From a virus, in IMG/VR virus record IMGVR_UViG_3300021368_000249, positions 1 to 41,750 of that record: 41,750 bases of DNA; one strand, written 5' to 3'. This document shows, piece by piece, positions 10,306-16,892 of the stretch. Made by a program: the position numbers and the translations under genes. Each line of letters starts with the position of its first letter. The first letter of the stretch is position 1. The notes below the pieces were generated by a model. The model was not told the origin of the DNA, made no database searches, and was given only the letters and a program-made list of their open reading frames with translations.

Positions 10306-10495
10306 CAAAATCCTCTGGTCTTTCTATCTCAAATCCTAAATTTAAATTAATCCATATACCAGGAATTGGTGTTGGAAAAACAATATCTCCTAGTGGAAGA
10401 ATACCATCAAATGGTTGTATCTCTTCTTCTGTAATATCTATATCCCAATCTTCTTGATTTATAATATCAAAAAATTCTTTATTTATATTAGGCAA
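10289..10495 (-). CDS. Small acidic protein with TTG start, 68 residues
   Basis: The frame lies immediately after the portal and overlaps its last eight bases. The best start is TTG at 10495: the last portal codons supply AGGAGG five bases upstream, and no ATG exists in the frame. The product begins PNINKEFFDIINQEDWD, is strongly acidic in its first half and proline-rich later (FPTPIPGIW). The frame stays open upstream to another TTG at 10561, reading through the portal's Gly-Pro codons as a Gln/Glu/Asp repeat. A longer product or frameshift fusion with the portal therefore cannot be excluded. Function unknown. Confidence 0.65.
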   Translation of the reverse strand: MPNINKEFFDIINQEDWDIDITEEEIQPFDGILPLGDIVFPTPIPGIWINLNLGFEIERPEDFDGKEI

Positions 10496-12287
10496 CTGGT
10501 CCTCCTGGTAATACTGGTCCTCCTGGTATTCCTGGTCCTCCTGGTCCTGGTGCTCCTGCAAGTCCTGCTAATACTGTAGCAATATCTGGTTCTTGTGCAG
10601 GTATTTCTGGTAAACCTTGTTGACCTGCTAATGCTAATTCTTCTTCTGTCATTTCTGGTTCTTCTGGTGTAAAGTATTTATCTAATATACTTGACATGTT
10701 CTGTGGATTTTTTCTAATTTCAATAGCTGCCATAGTTGCTTTAGGGTCTCCTTGTGCAGCTTGTGCCATTAAAGATTCAAACAATACTGTTTCTGCTTTT
10801 TCAGAACTTATTCGTTGTTGTATCTTTGTTATATTGTCTAAACCATCCATGTTTTCTTGTAGTGTCTGCGTATCAATAATACCTTGTTGTTTTAATTGCA
10901 AACCTGTAATAATTTTTTGTGGTTCATCAAATCCTGCCATAACACCATAGACTCTTCTTGTTGTATAAAATTCTTTTATATCTGAACTTGGTGTGTATGA
11001 TTCTTTGTAAGCAGTACCTTTGTGATAACCTGCAATAGGTTTTCTTGTATTGCTAAACATTGATTCATCATACTCTAATCTTTTAGCATCTAATTCTTCT
11101 ATAGCTTCAGCTAATACTTGTTGATATTCTCTAACATGCAAGGACGCAGATTGTCCTAATTCTTCTAATCCTCTACCTGTAACAAAACTATTTGGCGATT
11201 GTCCATCATCAGATACTGGATAAGCAGCACCGAGCCTTAAGTGTCTTTCAAGTCTATCTACTTGTTGAAATAATTGGTAAGGTAAATTATTGACTGGCTT
11301 AGACACTTGTGAGCCAGGTGCTAAATAGTTTACAGCGAATCTACCTTTACGATATTTTCCTGATTCTATTTCACCTACAATGTTTGTTTCTGTAAATACT
11401 GCATCTTCCATAGCAATAGTTCCAAGAATATTAATTTTTGCCATGTTAGCCATAAGACCTGTAATGTGTTGAAATTGTGATTGCATTTGGTCAAATGAAT
11501 ATCTTTTAGCAACAACAAAACATGGTCCTGATTTTAATGGATTTTCCATGTAGTCAATAGTTTTTTTGTTTTCTGGTAAATATACATAAGTACCTTCTGA
11601 GGTCATATACTCTACTACAACTTTTCCATGTCCTGTTGAGTTAGCCCAACTACCCATTCTGTCTGATGAATTATATAAAACAGAATATGGTGATACTTCT
11701 TCTTCACCTTGTGTCATTATTATATTTTTAGCTTCTGGATATTGGTCTGCTAATACTTTGTGTGGAACTCTAGTAATAATTGCCATTTCTGTTGGTTGTT
11801 GGTCATTACCAAAATATCCTGGATAACATGTAAATGGGTCTCTTAGTTCTGCATAAGGATATGGGTTACCATCTTTATCTCTTCTGTGTTTTATAACCCA
11901 TACAACAAAACCATAACCTGGCAACCATCTACCAACTTGTGGTAATTGCATGTGTAGTTTTTGGTACTTGTCATACGCCATAACTATGCGTTCTAATTTT
12001 TCAGATTTCTTTTTTGCTCTTTCAGAATCTTTGTCATTTATAATATCTATTTTTAAATCAGGACTTCTGCCTAATTTTTGTGCAAATCTTTCTAGTGCAG
12101 TTAAAAACATATTAGGTGCAGGTAGTTCGTGATATTCTACATTCATAGCATCACCTAACAATGCACGAACAGCAGCTTCGCCACCATTCATAATGTCTCT
12201 AATTCTTGACCTATCTACAAGTTGGTCATTGTTGATTGACCTTAAGTAATCAATCCTATCAAAAATTTTGTCGTTATCTAAAACCAT
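10488..12287 (-). CDS. Portal protein
   Basis: A 599-residue protein directly after the terminase (TAAATG junction, GGAG site). Size, position and content fit a podovirus-type portal, the dodecameric ring through which DNA is packaged and ejected. The N-terminal part has the helical/β mix typical of the family (WLPGYGFVVWVIKHRRD, YAELRDPFTCYPGYFG) and the C-terminal third is helical. The last ~25 residues are an unusual collagen-like tail of Gly-Pro-Gly/Pro-Gly-Gly units, made of near-identical codons on one strand. The call rests on context and general resemblance, not on a catalytic motif. Confidence 0.82.
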   Translation of the reverse strand: MVLDNDKIFDRIDYLRSINNDQLVDRSRIRDIMNGGEAAVRALLGDAMNVEYHELPAPNMFLTALERFAQKLGRSPDLKIDIINDKDSERAKKKSEKLERIVMAYDKYQKLHMQLPQVGRWLPGYGFVVWVIKHRRDKDGNPYPYAELRDPFTCYPGYFGNDQQPTEMAIITRVPHKVLADQYPEAKNIIMTQGEEEVSPYSVLYNSSDRMGSWANSTGHGKVVVEYMTSEGTYVYLPENKKTIDYMENPLKSGPCFVVAKRYSFDQMQSQFQHITGLMANMAKINILGTIAMEDAVFTETNIVGEIESGKYRKGRFAVNYLAPGSQVSKPVNNLPYQLFQQVDRLERHLRLGAAYPVSDDGQSPNSFVTGRGLEELGQSASLHVREYQQVLAEAIEELDAKRLEYDESMFSNTRKPIAGYHKGTAYKESYTPSSDIKEFYTTRRVYGVMAGFDEPQKIITGLQLKQQGIIDTQTLQENMDGLDNITKIQQRISSEKAETVLFESLMAQAAQGDPKATMAAIEIRKNPQNMSSILDKYFTPEEPEMTEEELALAGQQGLPEIPAQEPDIATVLAGLAGAPGPGGPGIPGGPVLPGGPVA

Positions 12288-14207
12288 TTATCTCCAGTTA
12301 TCTAAGTCCATGTTACTAGATTCATAGCCAGTAAAGCTAGGACTATATTCATATCCTAATTCTGCAAATTTTTCTTTTTGCATTCTTCTTATAGCTCTCA
12401 TTGGAAACCAACTTGCCATAACTATGTCAGTTTTTGTTCCAATACTTTTGCTCTTATTTTTAGCAGAACTAAAATATACTAACTGACTTGTATATAAGTT
12501 TACCTTCTCTTGGGCTTCAAAGCTAAGATATGGCAAAGAAATTATTTGTTCTTGGTACATAGGTCTCATAGCTGTTACACCATAAACTGGGTCAAATTTA
12601 TTTTTATATGTTTCGTGACCTTCCAAAAATATACCATGTGTTGATGCAAATTCTCTTATGCTTTTGTCTTGTCGTATAGCTTTTTGAAAACCATTCTCTT
12701 CAATAACCCAATGTGATAAATTATATTTACTCCACCATTCTTTAATTACAGCTAATGCTTGTGGTATACCTCCACCTAAACTATTGTTCATATCTACCAT
12801 ATACAATTTGTTTGCATCCATATTGTATGCCCACAAAAATGCAGCTTGGTAACCTGTAGACGCAGGGTCTAATCCTGCAATAAGTCTTGTACCTGGTGGT
12901 ATCTGTCCTATGTCTCTCTTTTGGTCTCTACATGCTTCTATTTCTGTTCTGTCAAACAAAGCAAGACCATCTGGCATAGCTACATTAAGATAAACCATTT
13001 CGTATATTGCTCTACCACCTGTAGTTTCTGCTGCTCTTTTTCTATCCATTAACCACTTGTAAGTTCTTTTACCTTTCCACAACATACAATTTTCATGTTC
13101 TTCTTCGTTCCAATCAGGTAAGTTACAACTTGTATCATGTGCTTCTTCTACTGTAGTTACCCAAGATTCGTTTTCTAAAAGGTGAGAATATAAATCGTCA
13201 TAGTGTTGTCTTGAACCTATAACTACCATTGCAGTGTGTTCCTCTTTACGACTTGACAATGTTGTAGTCCACCAGTTTCTTGTGTTTTCTCTTGACGCAG
13301 GTTGCATAGTAGAACTGTGGTCTTCAATATCGTCAGCAATAATAATATCGCAGTCTCTTGACAATATCTTACCACCACGACCAATGCCTACCATAGTAGG
13401 TGATTTTATACCTGTAACTGTTCTAGTACCTACAGTAAACTCAGTAGATGACCACGCTTTACCACTTCTGTTTTGTGGTTTAAATTTTGCTCCTGGTCCA
13501 CATATCTCTTCTATTAACAATTCATTATTTTCTAACTGGTCCATTACAGAAGACACAGAGTTTTTAGCAATATCTTCGTTACCACCAACCCACAGTATTC
13601 TTATGTTTGGATTATTACAGATAAGCCATACAGTAAAATGTATTAACAATTCTGTCTTACCATGTCTAGGTGGTGACAATATCATGTGCTGTTCACCATT
13701 TTCTATAGCAGTCAATATAGACTCTATCCACTTAATGTGAAACTCTGGTGTTTCAAATGGTACACCTTGTTCTGTTTCAAAATATCTATCTCTAAAATCT
13801 TTAAAATCTTCTAATGTTTTTTTTGCAACTTGTGGTACTTCCCAAGTTTTTTGTAATTCTTTTATTTCTGTATCTTCTACAAAAGCATTGTATGCCATAG
13901 ATACTGATGCAACTGATGTGTCTAGTATTTTTGCAACTTCAGACATAGTTAATTTTTTTTGTAGTATTTGCATACCTAGTTCTGACTCAACTAAATCTGT
14001 ATAGACTTTACCTCTTCGTTGTTGTACAGTTTTTTGGCTAGGTATATTAACAACATCATCTTCTTGTGTCCACTCTATACCTTTTGCTTTTGCTCTTTTC
14101 TTTTGTTGCGATATTCTATTACGACATCTAGTGCTGCAATACTTACTAGCTTTAGGTGGCAAAGGTCTTAAACAACCTGCTGCATAACATAATTTTTTAT
14201 TTACCAT
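12288..14207 (-). CDS. terL: Terminase large subunit with N-terminal zinc/HTH extension
   Basis: A 639-residue packaging motor. The ATPase carries a Walker A (SPPRHGKTE, ~178-186) and a Walker B (DIIIADDIED, ~285-295). The C-terminal RNase H-fold nuclease shows AGLDPAS and WVIEENG, with a late acidic residue near MASW. It is about 100-150 residues longer than a typical TerL because of its N-terminus. There Cys7, Cys12, Cys24 and Cys28 form a likely zinc site, followed by a basic stretch and a helix-turn-helix at ~87-108 (MSEVAKILDTSVASVSMAY). No separate small terminase is recognised nearby, so this extension may do its DNA-recognition job (inference). Confidence 0.95.
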   Translation of the reverse strand: MVNKKLCYAAGCLRPLPPKASKYCSTRCRNRISQQKKRAKAKGIEWTQEDDVVNIPSQKTVQQRRGKVYTDLVESELGMQILQKKLTMSEVAKILDTSVASVSMAYNAFVEDTEIKELQKTWEVPQVAKKTLEDFKDFRDRYFETEQGVPFETPEFHIKWIESILTAIENGEQHMILSPPRHGKTELLIHFTVWLICNNPNIRILWVGGNEDIAKNSVSSVMDQLENNELLIEEICGPGAKFKPQNRSGKAWSSTEFTVGTRTVTGIKSPTMVGIGRGGKILSRDCDIIIADDIEDHSSTMQPASRENTRNWWTTTLSSRKEEHTAMVVIGSRQHYDDLYSHLLENESWVTTVEEAHDTSCNLPDWNEEEHENCMLWKGKRTYKWLMDRKRAAETTGGRAIYEMVYLNVAMPDGLALFDRTEIEACRDQKRDIGQIPPGTRLIAGLDPASTGYQAAFLWAYNMDANKLYMVDMNNSLGGGIPQALAVIKEWWSKYNLSHWVIEENGFQKAIRQDKSIREFASTHGIFLEGHETYKNKFDPVYGVTAMRPMYQEQIISLPYLSFEAQEKVNLYTSQLVYFSSAKNKSKSIGTKTDIVMASWFPMRAIRRMQKEKFAELGYEYSPSFTGYESSNMDLDNWR

Positions 14208-14292
14208 AATGTTTACACTTTTTGTTTTTGCACTTCAATTTTGACCTAACCACCTGCAAATATTCCTGACAACCAGGACAGGTTACTTTCAA
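14197..14292 (-). CDS. Zinc-ribbon micro-protein with TTG start, 31 residues
   Basis: This short frame fills the gap between the basic 50-residue gene and terL. Its TTG start directly follows the previous TAA, and its own TAA lies inside the first codons of terL (11-nt overlap). The product has CPGC near its N-terminus and CKNKKC near its C-terminus, a plausible four-cysteine zinc ribbon, with many lysines. There is no clear Shine-Dalgarno; translation would depend on coupling to the upstream stop. It might act with terL as a DNA-binding packaging factor, but this is inference. Confidence 0.5.
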   Translation of the reverse strand: MKVTCPGCQEYLQVVRSKLKCKNKKCKHYGK

Positions 14293-14445
14293 TTATTTTT
14301 TCTTTTTTTTAGGTTTCCACCCACGCTTCATATCAGCGTATGCTTTTTTAGATATAGTAGATTTTTTCTTAGACCTAGAAGTACCTGCTTGTTGCCTTCT
14401 ATGTATATTTCCAACTAAACTATTTTTTCCTGAACCATGTGGCAT
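14293..14445 (-). CDS. Small very basic protein, 50 residues
   Basis: Starts at ATG 14445 behind a strong AAGGAGATAAT ribosome site. It begins MPHGSGKNSLVGNIHRRQQ, contains repeated Ser-Lys-Lys-Lys clusters and ends in a run of lysines. The charge suggests nucleic-acid binding. It sits between the 85-residue gene and the terminase, so a packaging or DNA-condensing role is possible. No family is recognised. Confidence 0.75.
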   Translation of the reverse strand: MPHGSGKNSLVGNIHRRQQAGTSRSKKKSTISKKAYADMKRGWKPKKKKK

Positions 14446-14457
14446 ATTATCTCCTTA

Positions 14458-14715
14458 CTACCATGCTTTACAACTCCAATACCTAGGCGTAGTTTTATCT
14501 GTTGCAGTATCACATTTGTGTCTAGCACGAAATGATTTTCTAGCAGCAGCATTACCTTTTCTGATTTTCATGTTAGGGTCACCGAACATAACCTTTTTGA
14601 CTTTGTCGCCATCCTTAACATAAACTACAGATTTTTTACGACCATAACCTGGTTCACCTTTTTTAATTGGTCTAGGTGAATTTAAAGTTACAGACTTACC
14701 TTGGTATGTAGCCAT
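14458..14715 (-). CDS. Conserved small phage protein with KSFRARHKC motif
   Basis: An 85-residue basic protein. Its C-terminal half has the pattern PGYGRKK...VYVKDG...FGDPNM...RKSFRARHKC...RYWSC, which I know as a small domain found in many tailed-phage genomes, often near packaging or head genes (possibly the DUF5872 group; name recalled, not checked). The two cysteines and many Arg/Lys suggest a compact nucleic-acid or capsid-associated protein. Its AGAGG ribosome site lies inside the end of the upstream 20-residue gene. Confidence 0.75.
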   Translation of the reverse strand: MATYQGKSVTLNSPRPIKKGEPGYGRKKSVVYVKDGDKVKKVMFGDPNMKIRKGNAAARKSFRARHKCDTATDKTTPRYWSCKAW

Positions 14716-14717
14716 AG

Positions 14718-14780
14718 TTACCTCTTGCTTATTCTTTTACTTGGGTATCTTTTCTTTTTACCCTTCTTGCTCATTGGCAT
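14718..14780 (-). CDS. Lysine/arginine-rich micro-protein, 20 residues, first late gene
   Basis: Runs from ATG 14780 to TAA 14718 and encodes a short peptide (MPMSKKGKKKRYPSK...) that is more than half Lys/Arg. A strong AGGAG site lies six bases before the ATG, and its end carries the ribosome site of the 85-residue gene two bases downstream. It is the first gene after the terminator-like hairpin in the late leader, so it may also serve as a leader peptide. The good ribosome site argues it is translated. Confidence 0.6.
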   Translation of the reverse strand: MPMSKKGKKKRYPSKRISKR

Positions 14781-14813
14781 TTCTAACTCCTGTTGTTGCT
14801 AAACCTTATCTTA

Positions 14814-14838
14814 ACACAAAACTCCACCGAAGTGGAGT
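14814..14838 (-). terminator. Intrinsic terminator or attenuator in the late leader
   Basis: On the minus strand a 7-bp stem (ACTCCAC/GTGGAGT) closes a TTCG loop and is followed by TTTGTGTT. The C(UUCG)G tetraloop makes it very stable, but the U tract is short. It lies 34 bases before the first late gene, so it must be read through, or be incomplete, for late expression. Confidence 0.6.
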
Positions 14839-14951
14839 CTTGTCGTACAGCATGTCCAATACTGTTATGAAAGAAAAAAGAAATAAACTTGAACCAACAC
14901 ACAATTCACAGAACTGTCTATATGATTTTCAGCTACTTTCTTATTCTTTTT

Positions 14952-15052
14952 GTATGTAGATATTTATTTTACATACTGGTTGTATCCCCATACAACCAAC
15001 CTAGGACTTTCCTAGGTGTATTTAGTATAGACTAGCCTCGTGCATACGAGGC
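14952..15052. promoter_or_regulatory. Array of consecutive hairpins in the late leader
   Basis: Three hairpins abut without a spare base: 14952-14976 (7-bp GTATGTA/TACATAC, 11-nt loop), 14977-14998 (9-bp TGGTTGTAT/ATACAACCA, 4-nt loop) and 14999-15017 (7-bp ACCTAGG/CCTAGGT, 5-nt loop). A fourth follows at 15035-15052 (7-bp GCCTCGT/ACGAGGC, 4-nt loop). All stems are perfect. No coding frame crosses the array convincingly. The array lies upstream of the late genes and of the 14814-14838 terminator, so a structured leader RNA is likely; which strand is used is inference. Confidence 0.65.
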
Positions 15053-15067
15053 GTAAAAAATTTTTTT

Positions 15068-15205
15068 TTAGGGTTGCCTATGTTCAATACATCTCTCACA
15101 TACACCATCTTTTAATTCATCAGACCAGTAAGGATGTAAACATTCGTCACAGTCTTCGCTAAATATAGATTGTTCTTTACCTTGGGCTATCTCTGGAAAT
15201 GTCAT
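15068..15205 (-). CDS. CxxC micro-protein, 45 residues
   Basis: Starts MTFPEIAQGKEQ and contains CDEC and CERC separated by ~13 residues, a zinc-ribbon-like arrangement. I prefer the ATG at 15205 to an upstream TTG (15256), because an extended -10 element ends about ten bases before this ATG, which would give a nearly leaderless mRNA. It is the most promoter-proximal gene on the late side of the control region, so it may be a regulator of late transcription (inference). Confidence 0.55.
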   Translation of the reverse strand: MTFPEIAQGKEQSIFSEDCDECLHPYWSDELKDGVCERCIEHRQP

Positions 15206-15215
15206 AATACTTTGT

Positions 15216-15224
15216 ATTATAGCA
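15216..15224 (-). promoter_or_regulatory. Extended -10 promoter (TGCTATAAT), leftward
   Basis: A perfect TGnTATAAT on the minus strand. There is no good -35, as the expected place is occupied by the 15227-15244 hairpin. Transcription would start near 15209, a few bases before the 45-residue gene's ATG, and could continue through the hairpin array into the late operon. Short or absent leaders are common in actinobacteria. Confidence 0.5.
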
Positions 15225-15226
15225 AA

Positions 15227-15244
15227 CCCTCCTTCGCAGGAGGG
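15227..15244. other. GC-rich hairpin overlapping the -35 region
   Basis: CCCTCCT/AGGAGGG, a perfect 7-bp stem with loop TCGC, one of the most GC-rich spots of the control region. It could be a protein-binding dyad at the leftward promoter or the end of a rightward or leftward transcript. There is no T tract on either side. Confidence 0.5.
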
Positions 15245-15273
15245 CGTACTACACAAACAAAGAAAGGAAGACT

Positions 15274-15327
15274 ATGAATAAAAATTCAATATGCCTTATT
15301 CTTGATGTAATTAAGTATAACAGATAA
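15274..15327 (+). CDS. Possible 17-residue leader peptide
   Basis: ATG 15274 to TAA 15327 (MNKNSICLILDVIKYNR) with a GGAAG site seven bases upstream. It ends 20 bases before the 11-bp inverted repeat at 15347, a layout used by attenuators. It may equally be chance. Confidence 0.25.
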   Translation: MNKNSICLILDVIKYNR

Positions 15328-15346
15328 CAAAGTTATGCAAGTAAAT

Positions 15347-15412
15347 TTATGGGGTTTCTGTGAATGTGCGTAAGCGAAAGGAGGAAACTCTTACTAAACA
15401 AAAACCCCATAA
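15347..15412. ncRNA. Long hairpin with AAAGGAGG in the loop
   Basis: TTATGGGGTTT (15347-15357) pairs perfectly with AAACCCCATAA (15402-15412) around a 44-nt loop. Inside, GTAAG/CTTAC (15370-15374/15390-15394) can close a smaller loop that displays AAAGGAGG at 15377-15384. No start codon follows this ribosome-site-like sequence at usable distance. On the opposite strand the loop reads CCTCCTTTC, the anti-Shine-Dalgarno core. A structured regulatory RNA is plausible but unproven. Confidence 0.5.
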
Positions 15413-15469
15413 TAAATACTACCACTAAAAACAAAACCTGTTATAGTAGAGAAACAAGCAAAGATTTCT

Positions 15470-15527
15470 TCCTGCTTTTAGACAAGGAATCTGGACCATA
15501 ATCTTTTAAATAAGTGGACTAGCAGGA
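15470..15527. other. Inverted repeat with 44-nt loop
   Basis: TCCTGCT (15470-15476) and AGCAGGA (15521-15527), 7 bp perfect, enclosing exactly 44 nt. Weak alone; reported because two other inverted repeats in this region enclose the same length. Confidence 0.35.
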
Positions 15528-15665
15528 CCATGGTAACTAGCGTAATAGGCTATTACTTCACATATTTAAATGTTCACTATAGAGTTCATTCTGGTTTTTG
15601 GGAGGGAGTGACACAGGGTTAGCTATATTCTTCTCTTCTTTTTTTATATATATTGTTTACTGGTA

Positions 15666-15690
15666 ACACAATATATAGTGTTATTTAGTA
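15666..15690. repeat. ATATATAG intergenic repeat, copy 1
   Basis: ACACAATATATAGTGTTATTT followed by AGTA. A near-identical copy (two-base insertion, one base lost) lies at 16993-17018 in the next intergenic region, upstream of the main early operon. Further ATATAGTACC variants follow at 15700-15725. Two copies placed before two early operons suggest a shared control element. Confidence 0.55.
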
Positions 15691-15748
15691 CCCTACTATA
15701 TATAGTACCACAACATATAGTACCTATTTAACAGCATATTTTTAGAGG

Positions 15749-15808
15749 CTACATAGTATAGAAGTTAGGGAGTCAGGTTAAACCCCCCCATGCTTAATGC
15801 CTATGTAG
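15749..15808. other. Inverted repeat with 44-nt loop
   Basis: CTACATAG (15749-15756) and CTATGTAG (15801-15808), 8 bp perfect, again enclosing 44 nt. The loop contains TTAGGGAG and a run of seven C, which could form an inner G-C stem. Confidence 0.4.
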
Positions 15809-15932
15809 ATTAGCTGTACCTGTGTATCAATATATATTATTTTGATTCTATATGATTATAAATAATCTAGGTATGACCTAGGTAGGATATAGACTGTACC
15901 AAATTTAAACTAATACAAAGAGGGGGATGGTT

Positions 15933-15993
15933 GTTTAAACATCCAAAAGAATTTTAAAGAAATACCTTGTTTAAACTGAGACTTCTGTATACT
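15933..15993 (+). promoter_or_regulatory. Early promoter-like region with two GTTTAAAC sites
   Basis: GTTTAAAC copies lie at 15933-15940 and 15969-15976, 36 bp apart. A -10-like TATACT is at 15988-15993, with TTGTTT 15 bases upstream as a poor -35. The second palindrome covers the end of the -35 and the spacer, the classic place for a repressor. The SprT-like gene starts about 90 bases downstream. Confidence 0.4.
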
Positions 15994-16081
15994 GGTATTA
16001 ACAAACAAAGGAGATACACAATTAGAAATTATTCACAAAGTAAGGTGCTTGTGAAATTTTGTATCAAGAAAGTAGGAAACA

Positions 16082-16828
16082 ATGAATAGTAAATACGCTA
16101 GGTTAGAAAAGAAGGACTATCCAAAATGGATAGATGAATTACATGTAAGCAAAAAATCTCCTGAAGATTATCTTACATCTTTCGCCAACTGGTGTGTAAA
16201 GTACGCAATTAAGAATGGTGTAGGAGATGTTAAGAATCTAGGTGATAAGCTCAGTGTACATATCTCAGATACCAGAGGTAGAAAAACAATAGCTAATCAT
16301 AATCAAGGTAAAGCTGTTGGTCTTTGTTATTCAACTCAATATTCTCCTGAACAAAAAATCAGAAGAATAGAAATTGATAGAGAGACTAGCGATACGCTAA
16401 AGGTCTTAGAGATTGTAGCCCATGAGGTAAGCCATGCGATTCATCCAGATTACACTGGTCATAAGGGAGCTTATGTAGACGCAGTGTTCTCTGTGTTTAA
16501 ACTAGCAGGTATTCCAACAATAACTTCTGTGTCTTTAGAATTCGCAGAATTGATTGAATCATGGTTAAAGAAATCTGGTAGCTATCCTTATCTAAGATTC
16601 GTAGATAAAAGAAAAAAGCAAACTACAAGAATGGTCAAACTATATTGCCCAGATTTAGATTGTGTAGGAGCTACAGATAAATCAACTAAACAAGGTCAAG
16701 GCACTATCTTTAGAATGTCTTCAGCGATTGTTGATAGAATTCAAGATAGAGGAGATTCTCTCTGGTGTCCAGTATGTTCTGGAATAGCTTATACAGATTC
16801 TCCAGTGTTAAGAGACATCTATGTTTAA
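16082..16828 (+). CDS. SprT-like zinc metallopeptidase-family protein
   Basis: A 248-residue protein with the metallopeptidase motif HEVSH (His114, Glu115, His118) followed by GHKGAY, where His127 is a likely third ligand. A C-terminal zinc ribbon is formed by Cys189/Cys194 and Cys229/Cys232. This layout matches the SprT-like family, known from DNA-protein crosslink proteases such as Spartan and found in many actinophages. Start by AGGA seven bases before the ATG. The TAA stop lies inside a GTTTAAAC site (16823), and a strong terminator follows, so it is its own transcription unit. In the phage it may clear proteins from DNA (inference). Confidence 0.82.
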   Translation: MNSKYARLEKKDYPKWIDELHVSKKSPEDYLTSFANWCVKYAIKNGVGDVKNLGDKLSVHISDTRGRKTIANHNQGKAVGLCYSTQYSPEQKIRRIEIDRETSDTLKVLEIVAHEVSHAIHPDYTGHKGAYVDAVFSVFKLAGIPTITSVSLEFAELIESWLKKSGSYPYLRFVDKRKKQTTRMVKLYCPDLDCVGATDKSTKQGQGTIFRMSSAIVDRIQDRGDSLWCPVCSGIAYTDSPVLRDIYV

Positions 16829-16860
16829 ACAAGCATAAACACAATCCCCCTTGTGTGCAG

Positions 16861-16892
16861 AATCCCCTGAGAAATCAGGGGATTTCTGTTTT
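16861..16892 (+). terminator. Strong intrinsic terminator after the SprT-like gene
   Basis: AATCCCCTGA pairs perfectly with TCAGGGGATT (10 bp) around a GAAA tetraloop and is followed by TTCTGTTTT. It separates the SprT-like gene from the main early operon, which must have its own promoter. Confidence 0.88.

Larger units (their letters stand above)
15257..16081. other. Divergent control region, early side, largely non-coding
   Basis: About 820 bases with no convincing gene beyond a possible 17-codon peptide. It contains three inverted repeats each enclosing 44 nt, an odd-centred dyad GTAATAG-G-CTATTAC at 15542-15556, ACCATGGT at 15527-15534, and a cluster of ATATATAG/ATAGTACC motifs at 15640-15725. 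A small hairpin CTAGGT/ACCTAG lies at 15867-15881. Two GTTTAAAC sites lie at 15933 and 15969. I see no iteron array or AT-rich DnaA-type origin that I can defend, but this is the best place for an origin and for early regulation. Confidence 0.6.

Noticed and set aside
13234-13740. 168-codon plus-strand frame
   Set aside because: Lies wholly antisense to the terminase ATPase region, has no ribosome site and gives a Ser/Cys-rich product; an antisense shadow.
14820-15060. tRNA or tmRNA gene
   Set aside because: The hairpins do not form a cloverleaf, and there is no T-loop GTTCRA or CCA-type end; no tRNA is recognised anywhere in the window.
15375-15386. Anti-Shine-Dalgarno-like CCTCCTTTC on the minus strand as a 16S rRNA fragment
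   Set aside because: Only nine bases match and nothing around it resembles rRNA; explained by the AAAGGAGG in the loop.
15257-16081. attP site with integrase
   Set aside because: No integrase gene or paired arm-type sites were recognised; the inverted repeats alone do not support integration.
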